NCBI GenBank assembly: GCA_028687755.1
Contig: JAQTZL010000013.1
Location: 1-63,838, forward strand
DNA: 63,838 nucleotides
Direction: 5' to 3'
Origin: Candidatus Nanopelagicales bacterium
GTDB taxonomy: Bacteria; Actinomycetota; Actinomycetes; S36-B12
Shown here: piece after piece, positions 33,796 through 42,722 of the stretch
Position numbering within the stretch: position 1 is the first letter of the stretch
How the letters are laid out: each line of letters starts with the position of its first letter
Notes under the pieces: model-generated
What the model was told of the DNA's origin: nothing
The model's input: only the letters and a program-made list of their open reading frames with translations
The model's database searches: none
Position numbers and translations under genes: made by a program

Positions 33796-35532
33796 TCACA
33801 TGTCTTTCAGATAACCAGCCTCTACAGAGGTCAACATGACCGTGGACATGGCATACGTACCATGGCTCAAGTAGTCACTCTTGAAGTTCTTGTTGACACG
33901 GTAGTTCTCCAAGTTGGTGACTCCCGATAATCTGCGATACATCTGAGGAAAGCTGTGGTACAGCGTGTGGGTCAAGAGCCCCATGAGTTGTCCGTCCATA
34001 CCGATGATGTCGATGACTTTACTCAGAAACTCGTGCTGTTTCTTTTTGAGACCATCTTCCAGTATCAGAAGAAAGAACCGCTGCAAAGTGTGCTCAGGTA
34101 CAAACATTCCAAGCCGTTCTACCCGGAAGTCTTTGGTAGCCTGAATCAACGAAGTCAGGTAAAACAGCAGGTAGTCCTTGTGCTCATACATCCGATACAT
34201 GACCGAATGATCCAGAGATGTCACATCGATGTTCACACTCAGAGTGACACGAGTGGGTTTGATCAGACGGAGAGGTACTTTGGACTTGACATTCAGGTTA
34301 GCATCCACTGTCAGGATGTTGTTGTCGAAGTGTGTGTCGTCCTGGTGCAACCCTAGGTAGAAGCAGGACATGTGCGGATGGATGATCTTTTCACGATCGA
34401 TGGTCCGTATGTACTCCAAGAACTTGGGGTTGATCTGGTAGTCACCATCAATCTCCTTCAGGTTCAGGAGAGAGACTTTGTCTGTCTCGTCGATAACCAC
34501 CAGCACAGAAACCAGGTGAGCGTAGCCGGCGTGACCTATCCGGTTACGGAAGGTGTCAAAGGTCGGCAGGTTAAGAGGCAGATCCAGATTCATGACTTGC
34601 GTCAGTGATCGGTTAGACTCAAAGATGGACAGACTCTGAGACGAGATAGACCTTCTCTGGGTCGCTGGGTCATCCATCGGCTTGGCTTTGGCATCTGCGA
34701 TGTACTGGAGGTACTTGGCAGGCATGGGTCTGTTGCAGACCATGGGTGGGTACTTGATTGTGAACCACCTGGGGACGTCGATGCTGAACTTGTAAGGGAC
34801 GGTCAGCTTGTGGGTGTTGGCAGAGTTGTCAGACTCCACAGCGTCTGGAGACCCACCAAAATCAAACACACCGATGATGCGTGTTCCGCCTTCTCGCACA
34901 GCGATCCGATGGTTGGTGGTGGTGCCGACCAGGTCAGACATGAGGTGCGTGCCCTGTATACTGCAAGACCGAAAGTATTCAGACAAAGTGTTGGGAAGGA
35001 GCCGACTTCTCAGCTCGTGAACATCTTCCACAAAGGTCTCTACCATCTTCGGATAGATGACGTTGTACACGACGTCGTGGTGAAGGATGTTCCTGGCTTG
35101 GTTCAGATGAACACGGATGTCATCTCTGAGTCGTCTGGCCTCTGTCTTGGACGGTGTCGTGAACTGGAAACTGACAGTCACCTCCGACCTGACATAGACC
35201 GGGGTGATCACTATCCCCAGGACAGCGTCCATGAAGTAAGGCGTGTTCTCAAACTCTCGAACAGCGTCAGTGCCCAAGTAGTCGTCGTTGTAGGTCTCAG
35301 AGATGACTGCTGTGATACGCCGCTGACCTACCGTAGACGGACGGTTAACGGTATCCTGAATAGAGGACGTGTTGCGGTTGTCGGTTTTGCTGATCTCGAT
35401 GTCGTTGTGAACCACGACCAGCTCAGTGGGGGCTATACCGATCTGGGTAGCGATCTGTTCGACGATACCGAAGTAGACAGAATTGAGGATGGATTTCTTG
35501 GTCTCTGGAAGAGCCACGGTCATGGTTGGCAT
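33796..35532 (-). CDS. Virion structural protein
   Basis: This 578-residue protein starts at 35532 with AAAGGACACTC upstream. The sequence alternates beta-rich segments (YVRSEVTVSFQFTTPSKTEA) and helical ones (LNQARNILHHDVVYNVIYP). No enzymatic signature or membrane segment was seen. It is flanked by hairpins on both sides, so it looks monocistronic. The role is probably tail or baseplate, by context only. Confidence 0.55.
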   Translation of the reverse strand: MPTMTVALPETKKSILNSVYFGIVEQIATQIGIAPTELVVVHNDIEISKTDNRNTSSIQDTVNRPSTVGQRRITAVISETYNDDYLGTDAVREFENTPYFMDAVLGIVITPVYVRSEVTVSFQFTTPSKTEARRLRDDIRVHLNQARNILHHDVVYNVIYPKMVETFVEDVHELRSRLLPNTLSEYFRSCSIQGTHLMSDLVGTTTNHRIAVREGGTRIIGVFDFGGSPDAVESDNSANTHKLTVPYKFSIDVPRWFTIKYPPMVCNRPMPAKYLQYIADAKAKPMDDPATQRRSISSQSLSIFESNRSLTQVMNLDLPLNLPTFDTFRNRIGHAGYAHLVSVLVVIDETDKVSLLNLKEIDGDYQINPKFLEYIRTIDREKIIHPHMSCFYLGLHQDDTHFDNNILTVDANLNVKSKVPLRLIKPTRVTLSVNIDVTSLDHSVMYRMYEHKDYLLFYLTSLIQATKDFRVERLGMFVPEHTLQRFFLLILEDGLKKKQHEFLSKVIDIIGMDGQLMGLLTHTLYHSFPQMYRRLSGVTNLENYRVNKNFKSDYLSHGTYAMSTVMLTSVEAGYLKDM

Positions 35533-35550
35533 GAGTGTCCTTTGTGAAGA

Positions 35551-35580
35551 GTACCAGGCTAAGAAAACTTAGCCTGGTAC
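35551..35580 (-). terminator. Hairpin
   Basis: 13-bp stem GTACCAGGCTAAG with an AAAA loop, 7 bases past the stop at 35588. Confidence 0.55.
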
Positions 35581-35587
35581 CAGAGGG

Positions 35588-37288
35588 TTAGTAGGAGAAC
35601 TGCCGGGCACTCTCGTAGATGTACTTGACCATCTCGAAGCGCACCTTGGAGTAGGTACCGTAGAAGTTGGTCATGAGCTCACGAAGAATGACCTGGAGTC
35701 GACTGAGGAAGTTCAGGATGAACTTGGTCAAAGCTCGCAGAGCTTCGGCTGCGTCAGGAGCAACGCCTCCAGCAGTAGAAGCGGTTTCACCTCTAACATA
35801 GGCGTCAGCCGCCGGATAAAATGACTCACGAAGGCCTTCTGACAATTTAGACAGGGTGTCCAACGTTACTTTTAACGCATCTTCGGCACTGGGTTCGTTG
35901 GACAAATCAGTCAAAACGGCGGCTGTGCCGTGCCACTCTTCAGGGACGTTGGCGGCCCATGCTTGATCAAACGCAAGAGTACCTGGGTCAGTCACCGCTT
36001 TCGCGACAAAGTTCTTCACAATTACCGATTTTTGGTCAGGCGTGTAACCCTTGACTTCTTTGTCGATCTGAGACAGCTTCATCTCCGTCGTCCGCATCAG
36101 TTTGTTGATCCGATCTTCCGTCTGGTTCACAAACTTGTCCACACCTTTCATGGTGTACGGTTTGACACGCTTGCGATAGTCTTCTTCCAGCTTGACCAAG
36201 ATGTCCAGATTGTTGATAGGCATCAGCGTCTGGTCCACGTGCGTGTTCTCAGAAGAGCTCCCTGTGATAAACAGGTTAGCCTGTGCAACGTGGAACATAA
36301 ACATGTTCACACCAGCTGGCAAGGAGTCACGGCTGTTAGAGACCTCAGAGACAGCGCGGACCACGACCTTACCGCCTGACAACTGGGCGCGATCAAACTC
36401 TTCGTACAGTCGATCGTAAGCGTCTTCCGGCAGATCCTTGTCATCTGTCAAGGTAAAAGGAAACAACTGATCCAGGAACTTGAAAACCTCAACCTTGATA
36501 GATTGTTCGGCAGACGTCACGTCTGTCACCGCAATCCCTGAATTAAGCTTATTGGCCAGTTCACCGACATAATGTTCGATATTTTTGTACACCGCATCGT
36601 TGACCAAAGGGCTGGCGTTGCTGAACCCGATGTGATGCATGGCTTTCTGCAAACCATAGATCTTCATCAGTCCCTCGGTGGTCAGGTACTTGTCGTCCAT
36701 CTTAGACATGCCGCCCTGAGCTAGCAATGCCGGCAACCTGCTTGGGATAGGGCGATTGGTGTTGTTGATCGCTTTGTTCACCCGGAGCTTGGCCACCAGG
36801 TTCTGAGTGTAAGTCTCATAGCTGGACAGATCTAGCTCCATCCGCAGGATCCGCTTGAAGAACAAGCCGATGCGCTTGAACAACGCAGACATGAAGTCCT
36901 TGAACTTTTTCCAGATGGACTTGATGAACTCGCCAATGCCTTCCAGCGCAATCTGCTGTGAAGCCTGTGCGGCATAGGGGTTCTTGAAATCTTCCAAGGC
37001 GGGGATAGACGTGCTCTTGGATGTCCCTGACAAACTGGCCAGAGCCAGACGACAGTTTTCCAGAGACACGTTATAAGGCGCTGTAAGCGCTTTTTGATGT
37101 GTGAGGGTATCTCGCATACCCTCGACCAATCGAAGATGACCTGAAGCTGTTTTAAAGCCTTCCAGAGCCATACCTGTTGAAGACCCCAGCTCGTCGATCT
37201 CACCGGCTGGATCCAGAGAGTCTAAACCAGACTCCACTTCAGCGACTGCGCCGTCTTCGACTTCGTCGTAAAACAAACCTTTTCCCAT
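35588..37288 (-). CDS. Inner-head-type virion protein with protease-cleaved N terminus
   Basis: This 566-residue protein begins MGKGLFYDEVEDG, similar to the start of the protein encoded at 46420-47658. The first ~116 residues are acidic and end in QQIALE|GIG, matching the (A/S)-x-E sites cut by phiKZ-type prohead proteases; MALE|G at 43 and PALE|D at 99 are additional candidates. Directly after the site comes an amphipathic basic helix (FIKSIWKKFKDFMSALFKRI), a layout shared with the proteins at 38108 and 46420. Such proteins are packed inside the capsid and may be ejected with DNA. The start has GAAGGAGTCACC, nearly the same leader as the 46420 gene. The function of the mature part is unknown. 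Confidence 0.65.
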   Translation of the reverse strand: MGKGLFYDEVEDGAVAEVESGLDSLDPAGEIDELGSSTGMALEGFKTASGHLRLVEGMRDTLTHQKALTAPYNVSLENCRLALASLSGTSKSTSIPALEDFKNPYAAQASQQIALEGIGEFIKSIWKKFKDFMSALFKRIGLFFKRILRMELDLSSYETYTQNLVAKLRVNKAINNTNRPIPSRLPALLAQGGMSKMDDKYLTTEGLMKIYGLQKAMHHIGFSNASPLVNDAVYKNIEHYVGELANKLNSGIAVTDVTSAEQSIKVEVFKFLDQLFPFTLTDDKDLPEDAYDRLYEEFDRAQLSGGKVVVRAVSEVSNSRDSLPAGVNMFMFHVAQANLFITGSSSENTHVDQTLMPINNLDILVKLEEDYRKRVKPYTMKGVDKFVNQTEDRINKLMRTTEMKLSQIDKEVKGYTPDQKSVIVKNFVAKAVTDPGTLAFDQAWAANVPEEWHGTAAVLTDLSNEPSAEDALKVTLDTLSKLSEGLRESFYPAADAYVRGETASTAGGVAPDAAEALRALTKFILNFLSRLQVILRELMTNFYGTYSKVRFEMVKYIYESARQFSY

Positions 37289-37346
37289 GGTGACTCCTTC
37301 AGTGTCTAAAAAGTATCAGACGATTCCTAAGGCCAAAAAAGAAAAA

Positions 37347-37371
37347 GGGTACAGGGGAAACCCCTGTACCC
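37347..37371 (-). terminator. Hairpin terminator
   Basis: 11-bp stem GGGTACAGGGG with an AAA loop, followed in the minus direction by TTTTTCTTTTTT. It ends the small membrane-protein unit. Confidence 0.75.
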
Positions 37372-37373
37372 GA

Positions 37374-37670
37374 TCACTTCTTGGGTCGTGTTTTCTTCTT
37401 GGTGTTCCAGATACGAAACACTGTGATCGTCCCAAACAAGGTTACGATCAGACTGACGGCCGCGCCGATAAGCGTTACCCCCAGGGCAACTGCGAAGACC
37501 GCTACCAGGAATTTCAGATAGAGAATGACAGACTCCCAGAATCCAAAGTTGTAGATACAGACCATAAAGATCAAGATCCAGATAAAGGTTGCATCTACGT
37601 TGTTTTGGTACTCACGGTGTTTTTCACTGAGCGGATTGTCCCACCGGAGTTCATGTGTATCGCTGGTCAC
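37374..37670 (-). CDS. Small membrane protein
   Basis: The 98-residue protein starts with GTG at 37670, preceded by AGGAG 6 bases upstream; the start is immediately after the stop of the preceding gene. It has at least two transmembrane helices (ATFIWILIFMVCIYNFGFW and FLVAVFAVALGVTLIGAAV with an adjoining hydrophobic stretch) and a very basic C terminus (NTKKKTRPKK). It pairs with the neighbouring 113-residue membrane protein. The function is unknown. Confidence 0.65.
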   Translation of the reverse strand: MTSDTHELRWDNPLSEKHREYQNNVDATFIWILIFMVCIYNFGFWESVILYLKFLVAVFAVALGVTLIGAAVSLIVTLFGTITVFRIWNTKKKTRPKK

Positions 37671-37671
37671 A

Positions 37672-38013
37672 TCAGTCTCCTGTTATCCAATCGATAAATG
37701 ATGATACGATGCCCGCAAAGATATGGAGCAAGATCTCCAGAATCCAAAACAGCAGGCCAGCTGCAATCAGCCCTACAACAATGGCGCCAATGCCGACCGG
37801 AACAGAGCGCCAGCCGTACTCAACTGTGCTTGCGATCATGACCATGATCGCGATGACAGTCAGTGTGACACGATCGACTATCCGGAGATACCGGTAGTGA
37901 TACTCGTTGTCAGGGTTTGCCATGTATTCGCTCTGGTGGTGCAGCTGAAGACGTGGATCCTCATACCGCCACCGGTATTCGAGCGTGACATCGATAGGTT
38001 TACGTTTCCACAT
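37672..38013 (-). CDS. Small membrane protein
   Basis: This 113-residue protein starts at 38013 with AAAGGAAAACGCCC upstream. A charged N-terminal half (DVTLEYRWRYEDPRLQLHH) is followed by two transmembrane segments (TLTVIAIMVMIAS and VGIGAIVVGLIAAGLLFWIL). It has its own promoter-like element 30 bases upstream and is followed by a second membrane protein, suggesting a two-gene unit acting at the inner membrane. Holin, immunity or host-takeover functions are all possible; none is shown. Confidence 0.65.
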   Translation of the reverse strand: MWKRKPIDVTLEYRWRYEDPRLQLHHQSEYMANPDNEYHYRYLRIVDRVTLTVIAIMVMIASTVEYGWRSVPVGIGAIVVGLIAAGLLFWILEILLHIFAGIVSSFIDWITGD

Positions 38014-38042
38014 GGGCGTTTTCCTTTAAGTTGGTTGATGAA

Positions 38043-38063
38043 GGTCAACTAAGATATATGTAG
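38043..38063 (-). promoter_or_regulatory. Promoter-like element
   Basis: The minus strand reads CTACATATATCTTAGTTGAC, 30 bases upstream of the start at 38013, and shares the CATATAT core with the other elements. Confidence 0.5.
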
Positions 38064-38076
38064 CGGTAAAAAAGTC

Positions 38077-38106
38077 AGAAGACCAGGGAGTGATCCCCGG
38101 TCTTCT
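38077..38106 (-). terminator. Hairpin terminator
   Basis: 12-bp stem AGAAGACC(A/G)GGG with one G-U pair when read on the minus strand, 6-base loop, followed in the minus direction by ACTTTTTTACC. It ends the gene 38108-39541. Confidence 0.65.
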
Positions 38107-38107
38107 T

Positions 38108-39541
38108 TCATGCAAAGTGTTTCAGAGAGAGCGTGGCGTACTCTACATACCCTTCACCTGTTTCCAGTGCGTGGGTGTAGACATTCTTGCCAACCTGGTT
38201 GTAGTTCTGGAAGAAAGCCTGAAGCATCTTCAAGCGCTTCTGTACTTGCTGTGACAAAACGTTCCGGTACTTGCCGTACTTGGCTGGGTCCACCTTGTCG
38301 ATGTCAGCGATCAATGCGTCTACGTTCTTCAGCTGCTTCATGATCTCGTCGTTGACAGCCGAGTAGTTCTTGACTGAGTTCTCAGCCATCTCGATGATTT
38401 CGATGGCGTCGTTGCACATAGAAGTCAGAGGGATCTTGCCACCCAAGGTCAATTTGCCAGGAGTCTCTGTGGCGTCTTCCATGACCACCTGCACACCCTT
38501 GCTCTCGTCGATGGTCACTTCCTTCAGCCTGAAGCCGTTGATCATGACTTTGCCCTGGACCTTCATCAGGTGTCCACTGACTTTTTCCATGAACTGCTTG
38601 AACTCAGCTTCAACTTTAGCTGCGTTGGCGTCCTCAGTACCCGCGTCTGCCAAAGCTTTCTGGTCAACAGTGCTGTCAGCATCGGCAGCTTGTTTGGTGG
38701 CGTCTTTCTGGATGTCAGAGAGAGTCTTGTTGGATTCCTTGATGTCGGCTTTCTGTGCGCGACCTTCCTTGGTGAAGGTTCCTTTCAGGGCACCGATCTT
38801 GCCCTTCTCAGCGTTGTTGGCATCGATAGCGACGCCAGCTGACTTGGCTTTCTCTTTCAAGGCTTTGATGTGGCTGATGAACCCTGGTCCCACCAGTCCA
38901 GATTTGGAGAGCTGGGTGGCTTCAGTGTTGATCGCCACAAAGGCAGCCATCCACTGCTTCATGTTGGCGATAGACTCACCCACAGTGGCGGTGTTCACCT
39001 CGTTGTGACCCACGTACTTTTTCTGGAACCCTGAGGTGACTTCTTCCTCGTTCATGCCAGCGGGATCGATCTCCTTGTCAGTCTCTGACAGAACCGTCTT
39101 GATATTCTGCAAGCGCTTCTTCACAATACCCAGACGTGTGAAGTGTTTGGTCAAGAAGGCGGCTACCGTGTCATAGATCTTCTTGAAGAAGTTCTTGATC
39201 TTCTGCCAGATGTCACCCATCCAGCCTTCCAGTGCAAATTGTGCATTCACCGACGTCACGTGTTCAGTCTGGAACGCTTCTTCAGCGATCTGAGCTGGCA
39301 CAGGGACCTTACAGGTTTCGCCCAGCAAAGCGGTATAAGCGTTCACCAGAGCACGGTTGTCAGGACGGACAAAGAAGTAGGACTCCGCAGCGATAGCGTC
39401 CATGATCACCGCGGTAGAGCAGTAAGCCTTGACGCTCAGACGCAGCTCTTCAAAGTCGGTGTCCAAGCTGTTGTGTTCAGTAGCGATGACAGGTGGTGCA
39501 TACCTGGTTGCGACTGACTGATTTTTGTACAGACCTGCCAT
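38108..39541 (-). CDS. Inner-head-type virion protein with protease-cleaved N terminus
   Basis: This 477-residue protein carries NAQFALE|GW at E105, the same site as in the major capsid protein and the 46420 protein, followed by an amphipathic basic helix (DIWQKIKNFFKKIYDTVAAF). The likely propeptide is residues 1-105. The rest is highly charged and helical with Lys/Ala/Asp-rich stretches (IQKDATKQAADADSTVDQKA), compatible with a flexible internal head protein. The start at 39541 has CAAGGAGCCCTC upstream and there is a hairpin after the stop. It is one of four or five similarly built genes in the window. Confidence 0.65.
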   Translation of the reverse strand: MAGLYKNQSVATRYAPPVIATEHNSLDTDFEELRLSVKAYCSTAVIMDAIAAESYFFVRPDNRALVNAYTALLGETCKVPVPAQIAEEAFQTEHVTSVNAQFALEGWMGDIWQKIKNFFKKIYDTVAAFLTKHFTRLGIVKKRLQNIKTVLSETDKEIDPAGMNEEEVTSGFQKKYVGHNEVNTATVGESIANMKQWMAAFVAINTEATQLSKSGLVGPGFISHIKALKEKAKSAGVAIDANNAEKGKIGALKGTFTKEGRAQKADIKESNKTLSDIQKDATKQAADADSTVDQKALADAGTEDANAAKVEAEFKQFMEKVSGHLMKVQGKVMINGFRLKEVTIDESKGVQVVMEDATETPGKLTLGGKIPLTSMCNDAIEIIEMAENSVKNYSAVNDEIMKQLKNVDALIADIDKVDPAKYGKYRNVLSQQVQKRLKMLQAFFQNYNQVGKNVYTHALETGEGYVEYATLSLKHFA

Positions 39542-39583
39542 GAGGGCTCCTTGTATACAGGGAAAAGAAAAAGTATCAAAACA

Positions 39584-39613
39584 TCCAGACAGACTCCGAA
39601 GAGTCTGTCTGGA
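39584..39613 (-). terminator. Hairpin terminator after the thymidylate synthase gene
   Basis: 13-bp stem TCCAGACAGACTC with a CGAA loop, 11 bases past the TS stop codon. In the minus direction an interrupted T-tract (CTTTTTCTTTTCC) follows. Confidence 0.65.
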
Positions 39614-39624
39614 GTTAGCTTTCT

Positions 39625-39966
39625 TTACACGGCCATGACAAGACCAGGGATGGCTTCCTGGGGATGGTAGTTCTGGATCTCGTAGTGACTGTGGTCACAC
39701 GTCTTCAGAAACCAACCGCAAGGTTCCAGGAAGACTGGGTCAGGGCGAGGTGCGGTGGTCTCGTTAAAGACCAGTCGTGACACAGGGCTGTCCAACAACC
39801 GAGAGCGAAGAAGTTCAGCTGCCTTCAGATGGGACTCATAGATGTGCACTTGGTTCAGATGACCGGTGACCGTACGTGGCGTGTAGCCTGTGACACGTGC
39901 CAGCAAAGCAAGGAGGAATGCGTACCCCACCATGTTACTTGGAAGCCCCAAAAGTGTATCCACTGA
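39625..39966 (-). CDS. Thymidylate synthase, exon 2
   Basis: This 113-residue exon continues the TS reading frame after intron removal: SVDTLLGLPSNMVGYAFLL joins WTQR of exon 1 to rebuild the TS motif QRSxDxxLGLPxN. Asn of LPSN, which in TS favours dUMP over dCMP, is kept; the usual Phe before it is Ser. Also visible are HIYESH (usual HxYxNH) and the C-terminal segment ending in AV (usual APVAI-type end). TS makes dTMP from dUMP using methylene-tetrahydrofolate; related phage enzymes hydroxymethylate dUMP, and the sequence does not exclude that. An in-frame ATG at 39978 lies inside the intron and is not the true start. Confidence 0.85.
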   Translation of the reverse strand, partial: SVDTLLGLPSNMVGYAFLLALLARVTGYTPRTVTGHLNQVHIYESHLKAAELLRSRLLDSPVSRLVFNETTAPRPDPVFLEPCGWFLKTCDHSHYEIQNYHPQEAIPGLVMAV

Positions 39967-41104
39967 CATAATGTTCAACCAAGATCGTTGTGGCGCCTCA
40001 CGGCGGACACTCTCTTCTTAGCCCGCGCCATCACGCGCAGCTGCATGTCGCCATGCAGAGCAGATCATATCACGGACTCTCAGATAAGAGCCCCCTATCG
40101 TTTCGAGGTCACTTGACCCCTACTCTCTTTCGAGATGATCGTTAGGCATTTAAGTCACAAAGCGATAATTAGTGTACTTTTCTTTTTCACTTTTAACCTT
40201 ATACAAAATAAGGCCTGGTGAAACATTCAGTTTTCTAGCAGCTTCTGTGGCCGAATTATACACAGTATCGTCTATCTTTACCTTTTTGGCATTTGGCGGT
40301 GTTCGCGCGGCTGCCTTGGCTAGTTCTGATAAACGACGCCTGGTCTCTACTGAATGTTTTTTATTGAAAAAGGGGTTTAGCGCACCAATTCTTTTTTTAG
40401 CTTTATCCGATATACGCTTACGCATTTCAGGCGACAGATTCTTTTTAAGTCCAAGCAGAGGACTAGGTCTTCCTAAGTTAGCCTTCGCTATCTTAGCCCT
40501 AGCTTCAGCGCTGTGTGTTTTTCCCCACATGCCGTTTCTTTTACCCAGCTTACCGAAGAGTATTTTTCGTTCGGTTGCTGACATGTAGGACATTCTGGAC
40601 CTTACAGATTCTGTTATCTTAGCGATAATTTTTTCTCGATTGATGTTTCGAGTTAAATTATCTCCGCCCTTTACACCTAGACCGATATTCAAAAGAAGGT
40701 CGCTATCTTTGTAGCGATCCAACAGCTCTGCTTCGACGACATAAGCATCTTCTCTTGTGTTTGTCGGAATATATGACCTACTCAAAGCCTTATTTTCCCA
40801 CCAAAGTTTTTGTAACCCGTGGCAGTGGTGTTGGTTTTTGTTTAGGTCAAAAAGGTGTCGCTTAATGCGAGCTTCAATATCGCCAGAGCTACCGACGTAA
40901 AACTTTCCAGTTTTTACATCTATTAAAAGGTATGCGCCAATTATTGTCATTGTAACACTTTCTGTAGTTTAGACAGAGTATGTTCTTGGCGTACCTTTTA
41001 ATATCGCTAGGACTATTTAGCACGGGATTGTCTCTGATGAGAGTTTCCCCGTTTAGACAGGTTATTCGATCGGGATCACTCCCGAAAGGCGCTCGGATTA
41101 GTTA
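39967..41104 (-). ncRNA. td-like group I intron in the thymidylate synthase gene
   Basis: The 1138-base intron interrupts the TS gene between CGT (exon 1 ends in U) and TCA (exon 2), and itself ends in G, as group I introns do. The 5' core near 41041-41060 reads CTGTCTAAACGGGGAAACTC on the minus strand, followed by AATCCCGTGCTAAAT. The 3' core reads GTCAAGTGACCTCGAAACGA and TGCTCTGCATGG...CATGCAGCTG. These blocks match the T4 td intron as remembered, including an end like GAACAT(T/A)ATG. The endonuclease gene sits between the two core halves, as in td. Removing it joins 300 and 113 codons in frame, which is strong internal proof of the boundaries. Confidence 0.9.
40150..40950 (-). CDS. GIY-YIG homing endonuclease (I-TevI-like) in the intron
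   Basis: This 266-residue protein has the GIY-YIG fold signature GAYLLIDVKTGKFYVGSS at residues 6-22, with R28 and E73/E75 as candidate catalytic residues. NUMOD3-type DNA-binding motifs follow (NGMWGKTHSAEARAKIAK, NPFFNKKHSVETRRRLSEL), and a C-terminal NUMOD1/IENR1-like element (YNSATEAARKLNVSPGLIL). The order is that of I-TevI-type enzymes that cleave intronless alleles and spread the intron. The gene is noticeably more AT-rich than its surroundings, a sign of separate origin. The ribosome site is weak, as in other intron-encoded endonucleases. The frame looks intact. Confidence 0.9.
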   Translation of the reverse strand: MTIIGAYLLIDVKTGKFYVGSSGDIEARIKRHLFDLNKNQHHCHGLQKLWWENKALSRSYIPTNTREDAYVVEAELLDRYKDSDLLLNIGLGVKGGDNLTRNINREKIIAKITESVRSRMSYMSATERKILFGKLGKRNGMWGKTHSAEARAKIAKANLGRPSPLLGLKKNLSPEMRKRISDKAKKRIGALNPFFNKKHSVETRRRLSELAKAAARTPPNAKKVKIDDTVYNSATEAARKLNVSPGLILYKVKSEKEKYTNYRFVT

Positions 41105-42004
41105 ACGCTGCGTCCATGAGAGGTGGAGTTCACGTTTTTGGGTATCGACCATGACTTGCCACATGACATGGCAAGGAGGAAGCGCGCCGCGAACCTGCTT
41201 TACCGACTCAGGTTTCCAGCCGGTTACCAGGATACGACGAGAGTCCGGTGTGCGATGGATAGCCTCGACGACATCAGCAACCTGATCCACCACCATCCCG
41301 TCATCCCCGACCCAGTGCCGCCAAAGATCGCCATAGATCTCACCGAGATCATTCTTGCCTAACCGATGGCGAGAGGACAACCACGGTGAGGTATCGGACC
41401 CTTTGGTCGGAAGGTTGGCGTTGGCGTGCCAGTACTTGCAACCGATCTCCTCAAAATGCTGGCTGTTGGTGTACCCACGAAGAAAACCCAGCATCTCACC
41501 GATGGCTTGTTTGGGGTAGATCTTTCGCAGATTCAGGATCGGGAACTCTTTCTGGAGATCCACCTTGACGGTGGCTGTGGGTATCCAGCGACTGGGTTCA
41601 CCGGTACGGTTACCCTGTGTGATACCTTCCAGCAGAATTTCCGCGATGATATCTCTGTACTGTGCGTCAAATCGTTCTCGGTGGGGGACTGGGCGGTTGG
41701 CGGTTATCGCGACCCTATTGGAATAGGCGTCGGGAGACACATAGATAGAACTGCGGTCGGGGATATGCGCGATCTTGGCGTAGGTGTCTGCGGCGGTTTC
41801 TGTAATGCCGGCGGTCGAGATATGTACGTCAGGGTTAGGGGGACTGTGGCTGGGAACCCAGGTCTCCAGAGTGCCGTACAGATTGATCCGTGCGGTGTAG
41901 GTTTCGTTATTGCCAGTGGCGACACCGTGGATCGTGATTGAACTCTCTGTCTCTGCCTCTGACGTGCTCACAGAGTCTGTAGGGTTGTTAGTTTGGGTCG
42001 TCAT
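41105..42004 (-). CDS. Thymidylate synthase, exon 1
   Basis: This 300-residue exon contains the folate and dUMP-site motifs in order: GNRTGE (usual DRTGTG), FPILNLRKIYPKQAIGEM (usual FPLLTTKK... region), EIYGDLWRHW (usual YGxQWR), DSRRILVTGWKP, and the catalytic cysteine in ALPPCH. The first ~115 residues precede the normal TS start and form a Thr/Ser-rich, beta-like extension not found in typical TS (~265 residues); the whole spliced protein is 413 residues. The start at 42004 has AAAGGATAATCTAC. The in-frame TAA immediately after the exon belongs to the intron and lets the unspliced message end early. Confidence 0.88.
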
Positions 42005-42029
42005 GTAGATTATCCTTTCAGATGTTCAG

Positions 42030-42722
42030 TTAAATGAGAGCAGGGAAGTTTGGAAGACCGAGGTCTGACAGCTGACGCACAAGGTTTTCGTCCAATTTGG
42101 TGCGCAGTTCTACCACCCCCCTTGTCTGCAGAAAGAAGTTCAGTCCATCCTTACTCCCAAGTGGGTAGAGTGTCAGATCGTGTTTGGGGCGGATATAGTC
42201 GCCGTGTATATCAAAGTGCACCGACGGAATCATAGCCACAGTAGCACCGTCGCTATAGCCGTACCCGGATACGATGGGCGCCGATATCCAGGTCGGCGTA
42301 TATGGTTGAAATGCGCGGCCTGTTGACTCGGGTTGCTGGCATTCGGTCTCAGCCAACTTCAACAGCCAATTCTTCAGCGCGGGTTCTCTCTGTCTTTGCG
42401 CAAGACGAGTCAGCCGGTACTGGACAGCTTGATTGAGTAGCCTCTGTGCGTCAACGAGGCTGTGTTGTACCTCCAAGATTTGATGAATCTGGGATTGACA
42501 CAGAGTCAAAACGTTAATCTTGAGCTGTGTGTTGGTTGTCAAAACAGAGCGGTCGACGATATCGTGAAGCGCGGACAGTGACTCCAGGTCCATGTCGGAG
42601 AGTGGCTCGCCGTTGACTGTCGTTAAGGACATACCCAGCTGTGGGTTTTCTGGCGTTTCGACGATATGAAATTTCATACCGTGTTCAGCGAGGTCATGGA
42701 TGATGGGTTTGTCTGGGTTCAT
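42030..42722 (-). CDS. Unknown protein
   Basis: This 230-residue protein starts at 42722 with AGGAAACACAACC upstream and overlaps the end of the preceding gene by 29 bases. It has a helical centre (DLESLSALHDIVDRSVLT, DAQRLLNQAVQYRLTRLAQR) and a beta-rich C-terminal third. It is the last gene before the TS gene in a run of overlapping small genes (44175 to 42030) that has a promoter-like element at its head. The family is not recognised. Confidence 0.6.
   Translation of the reverse strand: MNPDKPIIHDLAEHGMKFHIVETPENPQLGMSLTTVNGEPLSDMDLESLSALHDIVDRSVLTTNTQLKINVLTLCQSQIHQILEVQHSLVDAQRLLNQAVQYRLTRLAQRQREPALKNWLLKLAETECQQPESTGRAFQPYTPTWISAPIVSGYGYSDGATVAMIPSVHFDIHGDYIRPKHDLTLYPLGSKDGLNFFLQTRGVVELRTKLDENLVRQLSDLGLPNFPALI

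Noticed and set aside
39625..39978. A separate small gene starting at ATG 39978
   Set aside because: The ATG and first residues lie in the intron; the rest is exon 2 of thymidylate synthase, continuing exon 1 in frame.
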